Source of the DNA: Ligaoa zhengdingensis
GTDB taxonomy: Bacteria; Bacillota; Clostridia; Oscillospirales; Ruminococcaceae
Direction of reading: 5' to 3'
DNA length: 41,510 nucleotides
NCBI RefSeq assembly: GCF_014384885.1
Contig: NZ_JACRST010000019.1
Location: forward strand, 1 to 41,510
Below, in pieces: positions 15,189-23,546 of this stretch; the stretch's first letter is position 1; each line of letters opens with the position of its first letter. The notes under the pieces are model-generated. The model made no database searches. It was given only the letters and a program-made list of their open reading frames with translations, and had not been told where the DNA came from. Made by a program: the position numbers and the translations under genes.

Positions 15189-15683
15189 TCATTCCACCTC
15201 GACATACCGCACGGGGTGGCCGCTCGCCTCGATCACGCCCACCAGGTCCTCAAACGAGAGCCAGACGGTGGCGGTGTTGTCGTTGGGATGCACCCCCACC
15301 TTGGCCCGCCCGATCAGCGAGCGGTCGAACGCCACCTCCACCGCGCCGGCCGTGTCCTGGAACACCCCCAGCGGCGTGACCGCGCCCTTTTTCAAGCCCA
15401 AATACCGCTCGAGCCGCTCCTCGGACGCAAAGCTGAGCTTGCTGCTTTCGAGCTGCCCGCGCAGCGCGTCCAGGTTGGCGTGCTTCTCCTTATCCAGCGC
15501 CACCAGAAAGTGGCGCTTGCCCTTGGCGTCGCGCAGGAACAGGTTCTTGAGCACATCCCCATCCAGCGTGATGCCGAGACTGTCCATTTCGTCGATGGTG
15601 TACACCGCGGGGTGCTCGGTGACCGCAAAGGCCACCCCCAACGCCCACAGCCGGTCGTACACCGCCTGTTTTTTGTCCTTCAT
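15189..15683 (-). CDS. YbaK/ProX-type aminoacyl-tRNA deacylase
   Basis: A 164-residue free-standing editing domain. It matches the prolyl-tRNA-synthetase-associated (PrdX/ProXp) group: VYDRLWALGVAFAVTEHPAVYTIDEM at the start, NLFLRDAKGKRHFLVALDKEKHANL with the conserved lysine, KLSFASEERLERYLGLKKGAVTPLGVF, and a C-terminal VGVHPNDNTATVWLSFEDL. Such proteins hydrolyse mischarged Ala-tRNA-Pro or related species in trans. It lies 18 bp after murD in the same operon, and 25 bp before the first M42 gene. Confidence 0.87.
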   Translation of the reverse strand: MKDKKQAVYDRLWALGVAFAVTEHPAVYTIDEMDSLGITLDGDVLKNLFLRDAKGKRHFLVALDKEKHANLDALRGQLESSKLSFASEERLERYLGLKKGAVTPLGVFQDTAGAVEVAFDRSLIGRAKVGVHPNDNTATVWLSFEDLVGVIEASGHPVRYVEVE

Positions 15684-15701
15684 GTGAGTTTACTTCCTCC
15701 G

Positions 15702-17093
15702 TCACAGCGCGTTCACGATCGATTTAAAGTGCCGCCCGCGCTCCTCAAAGTTGTGGTATTTATCAAAGCTGGCGCTCGCCGGGGACATGGTGACCACATC
15801 CCCCTCGTGTGCGAGCTCGCGCGCCTTGGCGACCGCCTGCTGCATGTCGTCCACCCGGTAGATCGGGAGCTTCTCCCGGTCGTAATCGGGGCAGGCCGTG
15901 ACCGCATGTTCGATCTTATCCGCCGTGGCGCCCATCAGGATGAGGTACTTGACCTTTTCGATGATCTTGGGGGCCAGCGGCTCGTAGGGGATTTTCTTGT
16001 CGTACCCGCCCGCGATCAGGATGACCCGCCCTACAAAGGAATCGAGCCCGGCGATGGTGCGGGTGGGGCTGCTGGCGATCGAATCGTTGTACCACTTCAC
16101 CCCGTCCAGCTCGCGCACCAGCTCGATGCGGTGCTCCACCCCGCCGAACACCCGCGCCACGGTGTGCATCGTCCTGGGCGACGCCTCGCCCCACACCGCT
16201 GCGATTGCCGCGAGGTAGTTTTCGATGTTGTGCACCCCCGGGATGCGGATATCCCCCCGGTGGAACAGGCGGGTCACGCCCTTTTCATCCGCCGCGCACA
16301 GGTAGCCCTCGCTGTCCAAGAACGCGCCGCGCTCCACCGGCTCGCGGCGGGAAAACCACCGCAGGTCGCCGCGGACGATAGGCGCGAACGAGCGGGTCAC
16401 CGCGTTGTCCCAACCCAATATGGTGCGCGAAAAGGCGTTTTGATGCAGCAAAAGCTGCTGCTTGGCGCCGATGTATTCCTCCATCGTGCCGTGCACGTCC
16501 AGGTGGTTGGGGGTGACGTTGGTGACCACCGCCACGTCCGCCGCCTGTCGCATCGACACGAGCTGGAAGCTCGAAAGCTCCACCACCGCCGCGTCGTCCG
16601 GCCCGATCTCCTCGATGTGGCAGAGCAGCGGCTTGCCGATGTTGCCGCCGATGTGCACCGTGCGACCCTCGGCCGCCAGCATCTCCGCGATCAGGGTGGT
16701 GGTGGTGGTCTTGCCGTCCGACCCTGTCACCGCGTACTTTTTGCAGGGGCACAGGTCGAAAAACACCTCCATCTCGGAGGTGACCGCCACCCCGGCCGCG
16801 CGCGCCGCCGCGAGCTTCCCGTTGTTGAAATACATCCCCGGCGAGCGGAACACCACGTCGTAGCGGGTGAGGTGGTCGAGATACCCCTCGCCCAGGTCGA
16901 ACGCGACCCCCAGCTCGCGCAGCTCCTGCCCGACCTCGCCGAGCTGCTCCCAGCTCTTTTTGTCGCAGAGGGTGCAGCTGAGCCCCTTTTTGCACATCAA
17001 GCGGATGAGCCCGGTGTTGCTCACCCCTACGCCGATGAAAGCGATTTGTTTGCCCTTTAGTCCGTCAAAAAAGCGCGATACCCGATTGTCCAT
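15702..17093 (-). CDS. murD: UDP-N-acetylmuramoyl-L-alanine--D-glutamate ligase
   Basis: A 463-residue Mur ligase that adds D-glutamate to UDP-MurNAc-L-Ala in cytoplasmic peptidoglycan synthesis. The N-terminal Rossmann-like domain has FIGVGVSNTGL (19-29). The ATP loop is VTGSDGKTTTT (122-132), followed by GGNIGKPL, VELSSFQL, NVTPNHLDVHG, and the C-terminal HRIELV...WYNDSIASSPTRTIAGL. Start ATG 17093 is 7 nt behind AGAGG; an upstream ATG at 17156 would add 21 residues that precede the ribosome site. It heads a six-gene minus-strand operon that contains no other cell-wall gene, which is unusual because murD normally lies in the dcw cluster. Confidence 0.93.
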   Translation of the reverse strand: MDNRVSRFFDGLKGKQIAFIGVGVSNTGLIRLMCKKGLSCTLCDKKSWEQLGEVGQELRELGVAFDLGEGYLDHLTRYDVVFRSPGMYFNNGKLAAARAAGVAVTSEMEVFFDLCPCKKYAVTGSDGKTTTTTLIAEMLAAEGRTVHIGGNIGKPLLCHIEEIGPDDAAVVELSSFQLVSMRQAADVAVVTNVTPNHLDVHGTMEEYIGAKQQLLLHQNAFSRTILGWDNAVTRSFAPIVRGDLRWFSRREPVERGAFLDSEGYLCAADEKGVTRLFHRGDIRIPGVHNIENYLAAIAAVWGEASPRTMHTVARVFGGVEHRIELVRELDGVKWYNDSIASSPTRTIAGLDSFVGRVILIAGGYDKKIPYEPLAPKIIEKVKYLILMGATADKIEHAVTACPDYDREKLPIYRVDDMQQAVAKARELAHEGDVVTMSPASASFDKYHNFEERGRHFKSIVNAL

Positions 17094-17164
17094 AGCAAAA
17101 CCTCTTTCAGCGCGGCCCACGGCCGCTGCAAAACTTCCAAATATGCACAGTCTCACATCCTATT

Positions 17165-17193
17165 ATTATACGTTCGGGGCCCAGAAATAGCAA
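17165..17193 (-). promoter_or_regulatory. sigma-A promoter of the murD operon
   Basis: On the minus strand TTGCTA (17188-17193), a 17-bp spacer and a perfect TATAAT (17165-17170), about 70 nt before the ATG. Confidence 0.75.
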
Positions 17194-17238
17194 GAAACAC
17201 GCCTGAGCCGGCAAAAAATTTTTCGGTCCCCATTCACC

Positions 17239-17267
17239 TTGAGCGGATTGCCCGGATGTGGTAAAAT
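17239..17267 (+). promoter_or_regulatory. sigma-A promoter of the RNase H-like gene
   Basis: TTGAGC (17239-17244), a 17-bp spacer and TAAAAT (17262-17267), about 30 nt before the ribosome site GGGAGGTG. Confidence 0.65.
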
Positions 17268-17304
17268 ATAACTGTAAAACTGAGAAGGGAGGTGCCTCCC
17301 CGAT

Positions 17305-17760
17305 ATGCTTCTCTATTGCGACGCGAGCTACTCCGCGGAGGACCAAATCTGCACGTGGGCCATCGTGGTGGACCACAGCCGGGAGCACCGGTCGCCCGAG
17401 GTGTACACCGGCGAATTCCCCGGCTGCGACAGTATGCAGGGCGAAATTATGGTCTGCCTCAAGGCGATCCACCTCGCCAAGGACGCGGGCGACAAGTGCC
17501 CCACCATCTTCACGGATTACGCGGTACTGCACGAGCTCTCCCGCAGGGTGGGCAAAAACAAGTTCACCGATTCGCGCGACTACGAGCTGATCGAGCAGGT
17601 GGCCGTCTATCTGCGGGCGCACGAGGTGCACATCCGCAAGGTGACGGGCAAAAATAACCCCGCCCACAAGCACGCCTTTGCGGCGCTCACCCGCCTGCGC
17701 GAGCAGCGCTGGGCGGAGGAAGAGGACGAGGACGCCCCGGACGGGGCCGAGGAGCTATGA
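17305..17760 (+). CDS. RNase H-fold protein
   Basis: A 151-residue protein with the RNase HI topology: strand 1 YCDASYSAEDQICTWAIVV with D6, helix A QGEIMVCLKAIHLAKDA with E47, strand 4 TIFTDYAVLHEL with D71, then a helix and VHIRKVTGKNNPAHKHAFAAL. D6, E47 and D71 correspond to the first three carboxylates of the D-E-D-D site. The fourth Asp is replaced in a segment rich in His (H119, H121). It may cleave RNA in RNA-DNA hybrids or be a divergent nucleic-acid-binding relative. The C-terminal 18 residues are strongly acidic (EEEDEDAPDGAEEL). Confidence 0.72.
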   Translation: MLLYCDASYSAEDQICTWAIVVDHSREHRSPEVYTGEFPGCDSMQGEIMVCLKAIHLAKDAGDKCPTIFTDYAVLHELSRRVGKNKFTDSRDYELIEQVAVYLRAHEVHIRKVTGKNNPAHKHAFAALTRLREQRWAEEEDEDAPDGAEEL

Positions 17761-17774
17761 CGCACATGCAAAAC

Positions 17775-17805
17775 GGGGCGGCCGGTTTTCCACACCGGCC
17801 GCCCC
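17775..17805. terminator. bidirectional intrinsic terminator
   Basis: An 11-bp stem (GGGGCGGCCGG and complement) with a 9-nt loop lies between the convergent RNase H-like and ChrB-like genes. T-rich sequence follows on the plus side; the minus side has TTTTG. Confidence 0.75.
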
Positions 17806-17812
17806 CTGCTGT

Positions 17813-18358
17813 TTAAAACTTCGCCTTGTCAATCAGCTTTTTGAGCTGGTCTGCGAACTCGCTCGCGTCGGACACGCAGCGGTCGAAGATGCGGTCGATC
17901 CGCTTTTCCAGCTCGGTCTCGGCCTGCCCGCCGAAGTGGCTGCGGCTCTTCACCCGGCGGTACTGCCGCACAATCCGCTTGATCTCCTCGGAGGTGTCCG
18001 CGTCCATCTTGCCATGCTTCATCTGCACGCGGGTGAGCAGGTGGTCGCACCCCTCCAGCAGCTCGTTGTACTCCTGCTCGCTCTGCTGCACAAACCGACG
18101 CACCATCGCCGCCTCGTCCTTCTGGTTGACAAAGTTCATCTCGATGATGGCCGCCTCGCCCTCCAGCTCCTTGATCTTTTCGCACAGCAGCACCAGGCTG
18201 CTCACCTTGGCGCTGGTCTTGGGCAGCACCGCCACGCCGTGGTTGATATTCATTGCGCCGATCTCCTTGAGCTTGCGCCAGACATACACCCGGTTTTTGG
18301 ATGGATTGATGGGCAGCGAATAGTTGAGCGCAATCCAGCGGATTCTTGCAGCGGCCAT
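17813..18358 (-). CDS. ChrB N-terminal-domain-like protein
   Basis: A 181-residue soluble protein. RIRWIALNYSLPINPSKNRVYVWRKLKEIGAMNINHGVAVLP (residues 5-47) is the pattern of the ChrB N-terminal domain, linked to chromate-resistance regulators; the same domain also occurs alone. The rest is long helices (SSLVLLCEKIKELEGEAAIIEMNFVNQ; FVQQSEQEYNELLEGCDHLL; ELEKRIDRIFDRCV) that may form coiled coils. No chromate transporter ChrA is nearby, so a role in chromate defence is not supported. Start ATG 18358 behind AAAGGGGG; an open extension of 12 codons lies upstream. Confidence 0.68.
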   Translation of the reverse strand: MAAARIRWIALNYSLPINPSKNRVYVWRKLKEIGAMNINHGVAVLPKTSAKVSSLVLLCEKIKELEGEAAIIEMNFVNQKDEAAMVRRFVQQSEQEYNELLEGCDHLLTRVQMKHGKMDADTSEEIKRIVRQYRRVKSRSHFGGQAETELEKRIDRIFDRCVSDASEFADQLKKLIDKAKF

Positions 18359-18394
18359 GACAAGGCCCCCTTTCGGAAAAATGCTTCTATCCAC

Positions 18395-18422
18395 ATTGTA
18401 ACAGGTGATACAATTTTGTCAA
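18395..18422 (-). promoter_or_regulatory. sigma-A promoter of the ChrB-like gene
   Basis: On the minus strand a perfect TTGACA (18417-18422), a 16-bp spacer and TACAAT (18395-18400). Confidence 0.75.
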
Positions 18423-18521
18423 CCTCCCCGGCGCATGCGGGTAAATTATCTAAATCGGCCGCGCCCCGCCCATTTGTTGTGGTGGAGTGTCACAAATCAC
18501 GCTGTGGGGCGGGCTGCGGCG

Positions 18522-18550
18522 TTGCATTTGCAGGCGAAAAATGATAGTAT
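18522..18550 (+). promoter_or_regulatory. sigma-A promoter of the asnA operon
   Basis: TTGCAT (18522-18527), a 17-bp spacer and TAGTAT (18545-18550), giving a leader of about 85 nt. Confidence 0.6.
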
Positions 18551-18569
18551 AAAACCAGTGTCTTTTCGC

Positions 18570-18599
18570 GGCCCCGCACCCTTTTGTGGGGTGCGGGCC
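18570..18599 (+). promoter_or_regulatory. terminator-like hairpin in the asnA leader
   Basis: GGCCCCGCACCC pairs with GGGGTGCGGGCC around a TTTTGT loop and is followed by ATCATTTTT, then by a second hairpin GCGGG/CCCGC (18611-18625) just before the ribosome site. The layout resembles an attenuator, but no T-box signature or leader peptide is present. Confidence 0.45.
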
Positions 18600-18643
18600 A
18601 TCATTTTTGGCGGGACTATCCCGCGCAGGACGGAGGAATCACC

Positions 18644-19657
18644 TTGTCAACCGAACACCTGATTATCCCGCCGGTCTATCCGGCCAAATTGGACATCATG
18701 CAGACCGAAAAAGCGATCAAGCTGGTGAAGGACACCTTTGAAAGCGAGCTCGCGGCCATGCTGGAGCTCACCCGCGTCTCTGCGCCGCTGTTTGTTCGGC
18801 CCGAGACCGGCCTCAACGACGACCTCAACGGCGTCGAACGCCCCGTCGATTTCGACATCCGCGACATCGGCGCCGAGGTGGAGGTGGTGCACAGCCTGGC
18901 CAAATGGAAGCGCCTCGCGCTCAAGCGCTACGGCTTCAAGCCCGAGACCGGCCTTTACACCGACATGAACGCCATCCGCCGGGACGAGGAGCTGGATAAC
19001 CTGCATTCGGTGTATGTGGACCAGTGGGATTGGGAAAAGGTGATCCTCCCCGAGGATCGCAACCTGCACTTTTTAAAATCGACCGTGCGGGACATCCTCT
19101 CCGCGCTGGTGGCCACCCAGAAGAAGCTGTGCGCGCGCTTTGAGCAGCTCGACTGCTACCTGCCGCAGGAGGTGCACTTTGTCTCCTCGCAGGAGCTCGA
19201 GGACCTCTACCCCGAGCTGGACCCGAAGGAGCGCGAAAACGCCATCTGCAAGCGGCACGGGGTGGTGTTCATCACCCAGATCGGCGGCAAGCTGCACAGC
19301 GGCAAGCCCCACGACGGCCGCGCGCCCGACTACGACGACTGGGAGCTCAACGGCGACCTGCTGGTGTGGTACCCGGTGTTGCAGCGCGCCATCGAAATTT
19401 CGTCCATGGGCATCCGCGTGGATGCCGCCGCACTGGACCGCCAGCTCCGCCTGGCGGGCTGCGAGGAGCGCAGCGCGCTGCCGTTTCATAAGATGCTGTT
19501 AAACAACGAGCTGCCGCTCACCATGGGCGGCGGCATCGGACAGTCGCGTCTGTGCATGCTGCTGCTGCAAAAAGCCCACATCGGCGAGGTGCAGGCCTCG
19601 GTCTGGCCGGACGACATGCTGGCGGCGTGCGAAGCCAACGGCATCCATCTGCTGTAA
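18644..19657 (+). CDS. asnA: aspartate--ammonia ligase (asparagine synthetase A)
   Basis: A 337-residue enzyme that makes asparagine from aspartate, ammonia and ATP. The class II aminoacyl-tRNA-synthetase-like fold shows as SAPLFVRPETGLNDDLNGVERPVDFDI near the start, HSLAKWKRLALKRYGF, YVDQWDWEKVI, the ammonia-ligase core ICKRHGVVFITQIGGKL, and MGGGIGQSRLCMLLLQ near the end. Start TTG 18644, 7 nt behind GGAGG; no in-frame ATG fits. It is followed after 53 bp by glnN, so ammonia is fixed into both amides from one transcript. Confidence 0.93.
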   Translation: MSTEHLIIPPVYPAKLDIMQTEKAIKLVKDTFESELAAMLELTRVSAPLFVRPETGLNDDLNGVERPVDFDIRDIGAEVEVVHSLAKWKRLALKRYGFKPETGLYTDMNAIRRDEELDNLHSVYVDQWDWEKVILPEDRNLHFLKSTVRDILSALVATQKKLCARFEQLDCYLPQEVHFVSSQELEDLYPELDPKERENAICKRHGVVFITQIGGKLHSGKPHDGRAPDYDDWELNGDLLVWYPVLQRAIEISSMGIRVDAAALDRQLRLAGCEERSALPFHKMLLNNELPLTMGGGIGQSRLCMLLLQKAHIGEVQASVWPDDMLAACEANGIHLL

Positions 19658-19668
19658 ACCAAAGATGA

Positions 19669-19682
19669 TAGACCCGGGTCTA
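19669..19682. other. 14-bp perfect palindrome between asnA and glnN
   Basis: TAGACCCGGGTCTA lies 12 bp after the asnA stop and 28 bp before the glnN start. It is too tight to be a terminator. It could be a processing or protein-binding site, or chance. Confidence 0.35.
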
Positions 19683-19710
19683 ACCGCCCATGAACAGGAG
19701 GAGAATCCGC

Positions 19711-21792
19711 TTGGATATACTTTCGATTTTCGGCAGCAAGGTGTTCAACGACGCGGTGATGCGTCAGCGTCTGCCCAAACGGGTGTACGACAGTCTCAAG
19801 CACACCAACCGCGAGGGCGCCCCGCTCGACCCGGCCATCGCCGACGTGGTGGCGGGCGCGATGAAGGATTGGGCGATCGCCAACGGCGCCACCCACTACA
19901 CCCACTGGTTTCAGCCGATGACCAACGTGACCGCGGGCAAGCACGACAGCTTTCTCACCCCCACGCTGGACGGCTCGGTGATCCTGGAGTTTTCGGGCAA
20001 GAGCCTGCTGGCGGGCGAGCCGGACGCATCCAGCTTCCCCAATGGGGGGCTGCGCAACACCTTTGAGGCGCGCGGCTACACCGCCTGGGACCCGACCTCC
20101 CCCGCCTTTATCCGCGACCACACCCTCTACATCCCTACCGCGTTCTGCTCCTATACGGGCGAAGCGCTGGATATGAAAACCCCGTTGATGCGCTCGATGC
20201 AGGTGCTCTCCTCCGAGGCGCTGCGCCTGCTGCGCCTGTTCGGCAACAACACCACCCGCCGAGTGATCTCCACGGTGGGCGCGGAGCAGGAATATTTCCT
20301 GGTGGACCGCGAACTCTATGAGAAGCGTTTGGACCTCAAGCTCTGCGGCCGCACCCTGCTGGGCGCGAAGCCCCCCAAGGGGCAGGAGCTGGACGACCAC
20401 TACTGCGGGCGCATCCGCCTGCGGGTGGCCGAGTTTATGGAGGACCTCGACCGCGAGCTGTGGAGCCTGGGGGTGACCAGCAAGACCAAGCACAACGAGG
20501 CCGCCCCGGCCCAGCACGAGCTCGCGCCGGTGTTCGCCAGCGCGAACATCGCCTGCGATCACAACCATCTCACCATGGAGATGATGCGCATCACCGCCAA
20601 AAAGCACGGGCTGGCCTGCCTGCTGCATGAAAAGCCGTTCGCCGGGGTGAACGGCAGCGGCAAGCACAACAACTGGTCGCTCTCCACCGACGACGGCATC
20701 AACCTGCTCGACCCGGGCAAGACCCCCTGGGAAAACGTGCAGTTCCTCACCTTTTTGTGCGCGGTCATCTCCGCGGTGCACGACTACAGCGACCTGCTGC
20801 GCCTGTCCGCGGCCACCGCGGGCAACGACCACCGGCTGGGCGGCTTTGAAGCGCCCCCAGCGATCATCTCGATCTTTCTGGGCGAGCAGCTCACCCACAT
20901 CCTCAACGATATCGCCACCGGCCGCGACATCGACGTGCCGGCCGCCGTCTCCCTACAGATGGGGGTGGAGGCGCTGCCCAACCTCAAGCGGGACGACAGC
21001 GACCGCAACCGCACCTCCCCCTTTGCGTTCACCGGCAACAAGTTTGAGTTCCGCATGGTGGGCTCCTCCCAGTCGATCGCGCTGGCCAACGTGATGCTCA
21101 ACACCGCGGTGGCCGACGTGCTGCGCGATTACGCGGACCGGCTGGCCCAGTCCGACGACTTCGACACCGAGCTCAAGGCGATCATCTCGGACACGGTGCG
21201 CGACCACAGCGCGATCATCTTCAACGGCAACAACTACACCGCGGACTGGGTGGCCGAGGCCGAACGGCGCGGCCTGCCCAACCTCACCAACACGGTGGAC
21301 GCGGCCGAATCGATGATCGACGCCAAAAACATCAACCTGTTCGAGCGCACCGGCGTGTTTTCCGAGGCTGAGTGCCGCAGCCGCTACGATATCATCCTGG
21401 AAAACTATGCCAAGGTGCTGTCGATCGAGGCGGCCACCCTCACCGAGATGGTGCGGCGTCAGGTGTTCCCCGCCTGCGTGCGCTATGCGGGACGGATTGC
21501 TACCGACTACAACGCCATGACCGGCGCGGGCCTCAATGCAGCCGCGGTGAAGTGCCATCTGAACGAGCTGGACGGCCTGATCGCCCATCTGAGCGCCAAC
21601 CTTGACGCGCTCGAGGCCGAACACCGCGCGGCGGACGCGATCGCAGACCACCGCGACCGCGCGGCTGCCATGCGCGACCGCGTACTGCCCGCCATGGACA
21701 GCCTGCGCGCGAGCTGCGACGCGCTCGAGGCGATTGTCGGCTGCGACGAGTGGCCGATTCCCACCTACACCGACCTGCTGCACCGCGTTTGA
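19711..21792 (+). CDS. glnN: glutamine synthetase type III
   Basis: A 693-residue enzyme that makes glutamine from glutamate, ammonia and ATP. The length and motifs are those of GSIII, not GSI: STVGAEQEYFLVD (metal-binding Glu residues), SKTKHNEAAPAQHELAPVF, HEKPFAGVNGSGKHNNWSL (glutamate/nucleotide site), FTGNKFEFRMVGSSQSIA, and the long GSIII-specific C-terminus with helical repeats. The start is TTG 19711, 8 nt after AGGAGG; the ATG at 19690 lies before that ribosome site and is unlikely to be used. GSIII is common in anaerobic Clostridia and Bacteroides and often responds to nitrogen status. Confidence 0.95.
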   Translation: MDILSIFGSKVFNDAVMRQRLPKRVYDSLKHTNREGAPLDPAIADVVAGAMKDWAIANGATHYTHWFQPMTNVTAGKHDSFLTPTLDGSVILEFSGKSLLAGEPDASSFPNGGLRNTFEARGYTAWDPTSPAFIRDHTLYIPTAFCSYTGEALDMKTPLMRSMQVLSSEALRLLRLFGNNTTRRVISTVGAEQEYFLVDRELYEKRLDLKLCGRTLLGAKPPKGQELDDHYCGRIRLRVAEFMEDLDRELWSLGVTSKTKHNEAAPAQHELAPVFASANIACDHNHLTMEMMRITAKKHGLACLLHEKPFAGVNGSGKHNNWSLSTDDGINLLDPGKTPWENVQFLTFLCAVISAVHDYSDLLRLSAATAGNDHRLGGFEAPPAIISIFLGEQLTHILNDIATGRDIDVPAAVSLQMGVEALPNLKRDDSDRNRTSPFAFTGNKFEFRMVGSSQSIALANVMLNTAVADVLRDYADRLAQSDDFDTELKAIISDTVRDHSAIIFNGNNYTADWVAEAERRGLPNLTNTVDAAESMIDAKNINLFERTGVFSEAECRSRYDIILENYAKVLSIEAATLTEMVRRQVFPACVRYAGRIATDYNAMTGAGLNAAAVKCHLNELDGLIAHLSANLDALEAEHRAADAIADHRDRAAAMRDRVLPAMDSLRASCDALEAIVGCDEWPIPTYTDLLHRV

Positions 21793-21830
21793 GCGGCGCG
21801 GCCTCACCACAACAGGAAAGGAGCGCAACG

Positions 21831-23477
21831 GTGAAACAACGAAAATGGCTGGCCCTGCTGCTGGCGGTCTGTGTGGCGCTGCCGCTCATTTCCTGCCGGC
21901 GTTCGGGCGACCAGATTGTGGTGCGGTACGACCTCACCGCCGCGCCGCGTTCGCTCGACCCCCAGCTCGCCTCCACCGGGGAGGCGCTGATGATCGTGGA
22001 GAACACCTTTGAGGGCCTCCTGCGCCAGAGTGAAAACGGCGGGCTGGAGCCCGGGGTGGCCACCGACTACGAGGTGTCCGACGACGGGCTAACCTACACC
22101 TTCACCCTGCGGCGGGACGCGATGTGGAGCGACGGCGAGACCCCCGTCACCGCGCGGGACTTTGTGTTCGCCTTCCGCCGGGTGGTCGATCCGGTGACTG
22201 GATCGGCGGGCGCGGCCAACTTTCTGTGCGTACAAAATGCGCCCGAAATCCTGTCCGGCGCTGTCCCCGCCTCCCGGCTGGGGGTCTCCGCGCCGGACGA
22301 CTACACCCTGATCGTGCGGCTGCACACCCCCAACCCGTTCTTCGCTGAGGTGACGGCCTCGGCCGCCGCAATGCCCTGCAACGAGGCGTTTTTCACCTCC
22401 ACCAAGGGGCGCTATGGGCTGGAACCGGAATATCTGATGTTCAATGGCCCCTTCTTTATTCGCAGTTACGACGCCAAAAGCAAGGTCTCGCTGCGGCCCA
22501 ACGGGCACTACCACTCCGCCAAGCCGGTTCTGGCGGCCGGGGTGGATCTCGCCTTTCAGTACGACGACCGCTTCGACGAGGACAAACCGGACGCGACCCT
22601 GAAAACCGCTGCGCAAAAGGTGCTGTCGCGGTTTTACAGCGGCAAGACCGACGCCGCGCCGATCTCTTTTGAGGAGGCGGAGGCCCTGCAGGAAAAGGGG
22701 TCCGCGACCGTCTACAGCTTTGAAAACACCGTGTGGGGGCTGGCGTTCAACTGCCGCACCAACACCTACGGCAACGACAAAATCCGGCGCGCGCTGCTGC
22801 TCTCGATCGACCCGCAGGAGCTCTCGGGCTATCTCACCGGCAACCTGTCGCCCGCGCGCGGCATCGTGCCGCCCGCCGTCAAACTGCTCGACCGCTCCTA
22901 CCGCGACATCGCCGGAAACAATGTCTGGCCGGCGCGCGATTCGGCCCAGGCCAAGGCGCTGCTGGCCGAGGGGTTGGCCGAGCTTGGGGTGGAAAAACTC
23001 TCTAAAACCACCATCCTCTACCCCGACGGATACGATTTCGCCCCCATGTTGAGCATCCTGCAGCGCCAGCTCCAACAGGGTCTGGGGGTGTTCATCAACC
23101 TGGAGGCCCTGCCCCAGGATGAGCTGAGCGCACGGGTCAGAAGCGGCGATTACCTGTTGGCCCTGGTCCCCTACACCGCCGAACGCAGCAACCCCGACTC
23201 GATTCTCAGCCGGTTCGCGGGCTATTCCACCCGCAACGAGACCGGCTACGCCAGCAGCGCGTTCGACAACACCTTGAGCGCTGCGCTGGTGGCCGGGGAC
23301 ATCGTGGAGGCGGCCGAGCTGTATGAGCGTGCGGAGCAGGCCCTGCTGGAGGCGGGCGTCTACCTGCCGCTGGCCTACGAGACCTCGCACTACGCCTGTT
23401 CGACCGACGTGCAGGGGCTGGTGTTCTCCCCGTTTTCCTATCAGGTGTACTTTAAATACGCCGCTCCGGCGGAATAA
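21831..23477 (+). CDS. oligopeptide ABC-transporter substrate-binding lipoprotein (OppA/SBP_bac_5)
   Basis: A 548-residue exported lipoprotein. Residues 1-21 form a type II signal peptide (KQRKW, then LALLLAVCVALPLIS) with lipobox LISC and acylated Cys22. The mature part opens with RYDLTAAPRSLDPQLASTGEALMIVENTFEGLLR, the family signature, followed by YTFTLRRDAMWSDGETPVTARDFVFAFRRV. It should bind peptides at the outer face of the membrane and deliver them to a permease. No permease or ATPase gene is nearby, so it is an orphan that must share a transporter. Start GTG 21831, 7 nt behind AAAGGAG and 38 bp after glnN, so likely co-transcribed. Confidence 0.9.
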   Translation: MKQRKWLALLLAVCVALPLISCRRSGDQIVVRYDLTAAPRSLDPQLASTGEALMIVENTFEGLLRQSENGGLEPGVATDYEVSDDGLTYTFTLRRDAMWSDGETPVTARDFVFAFRRVVDPVTGSAGAANFLCVQNAPEILSGAVPASRLGVSAPDDYTLIVRLHTPNPFFAEVTASAAAMPCNEAFFTSTKGRYGLEPEYLMFNGPFFIRSYDAKSKVSLRPNGHYHSAKPVLAAGVDLAFQYDDRFDEDKPDATLKTAAQKVLSRFYSGKTDAAPISFEEAEALQEKGSATVYSFENTVWGLAFNCRTNTYGNDKIRRALLLSIDPQELSGYLTGNLSPARGIVPPAVKLLDRSYRDIAGNNVWPARDSAQAKALLAEGLAELGVEKLSKTTILYPDGYDFAPMLSILQRQLQQGLGVFINLEALPQDELSARVRSGDYLLALVPYTAERSNPDSILSRFAGYSTRNETGYASSAFDNTLSAALVAGDIVEAAELYERAEQALLEAGVYLPLAYETSHYACSTDVQGLVFSPFSYQVYFKYAAPAE

Positions 23478-23491
23478 ATAAGCGCAAAAAT

Positions 23492-23517
23492 CCCCCGCAG
23501 GCGATGGCCTGCGGGGG
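23492..23517. terminator. bidirectional intrinsic terminator
   Basis: CCCCCGCAGG/CCTGCGGGGG stem, 6-nt loop, TTTTATTT on the plus side and TTTTTGCGC on the minus side. It serves the asnA-glnN-SBP unit and the opposing M20/DUF3100 operon. Confidence 0.85.
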
Positions 23518-23546
23518 TTTTATTTGTCGCTTCAGCGAGGACGCCG

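Noticed and set aside
15030..17060. A 676-codon plus-strand frame opposite the deacylase and murD genes.
   Set aside because: Antisense shadow of two well-supported genes, with no ribosome site.
17813..18358. Chromate resistance determinant.
   Set aside because: Only a ChrB N-terminal-like domain is present; no ChrA transporter or reductase is nearby.
18570..18625. T-box riboswitch before asnA.
   Set aside because: No AGGGTGGNACCGCG T-box sequence and no room for a specifier stem; only a hairpin with a T tract is present.
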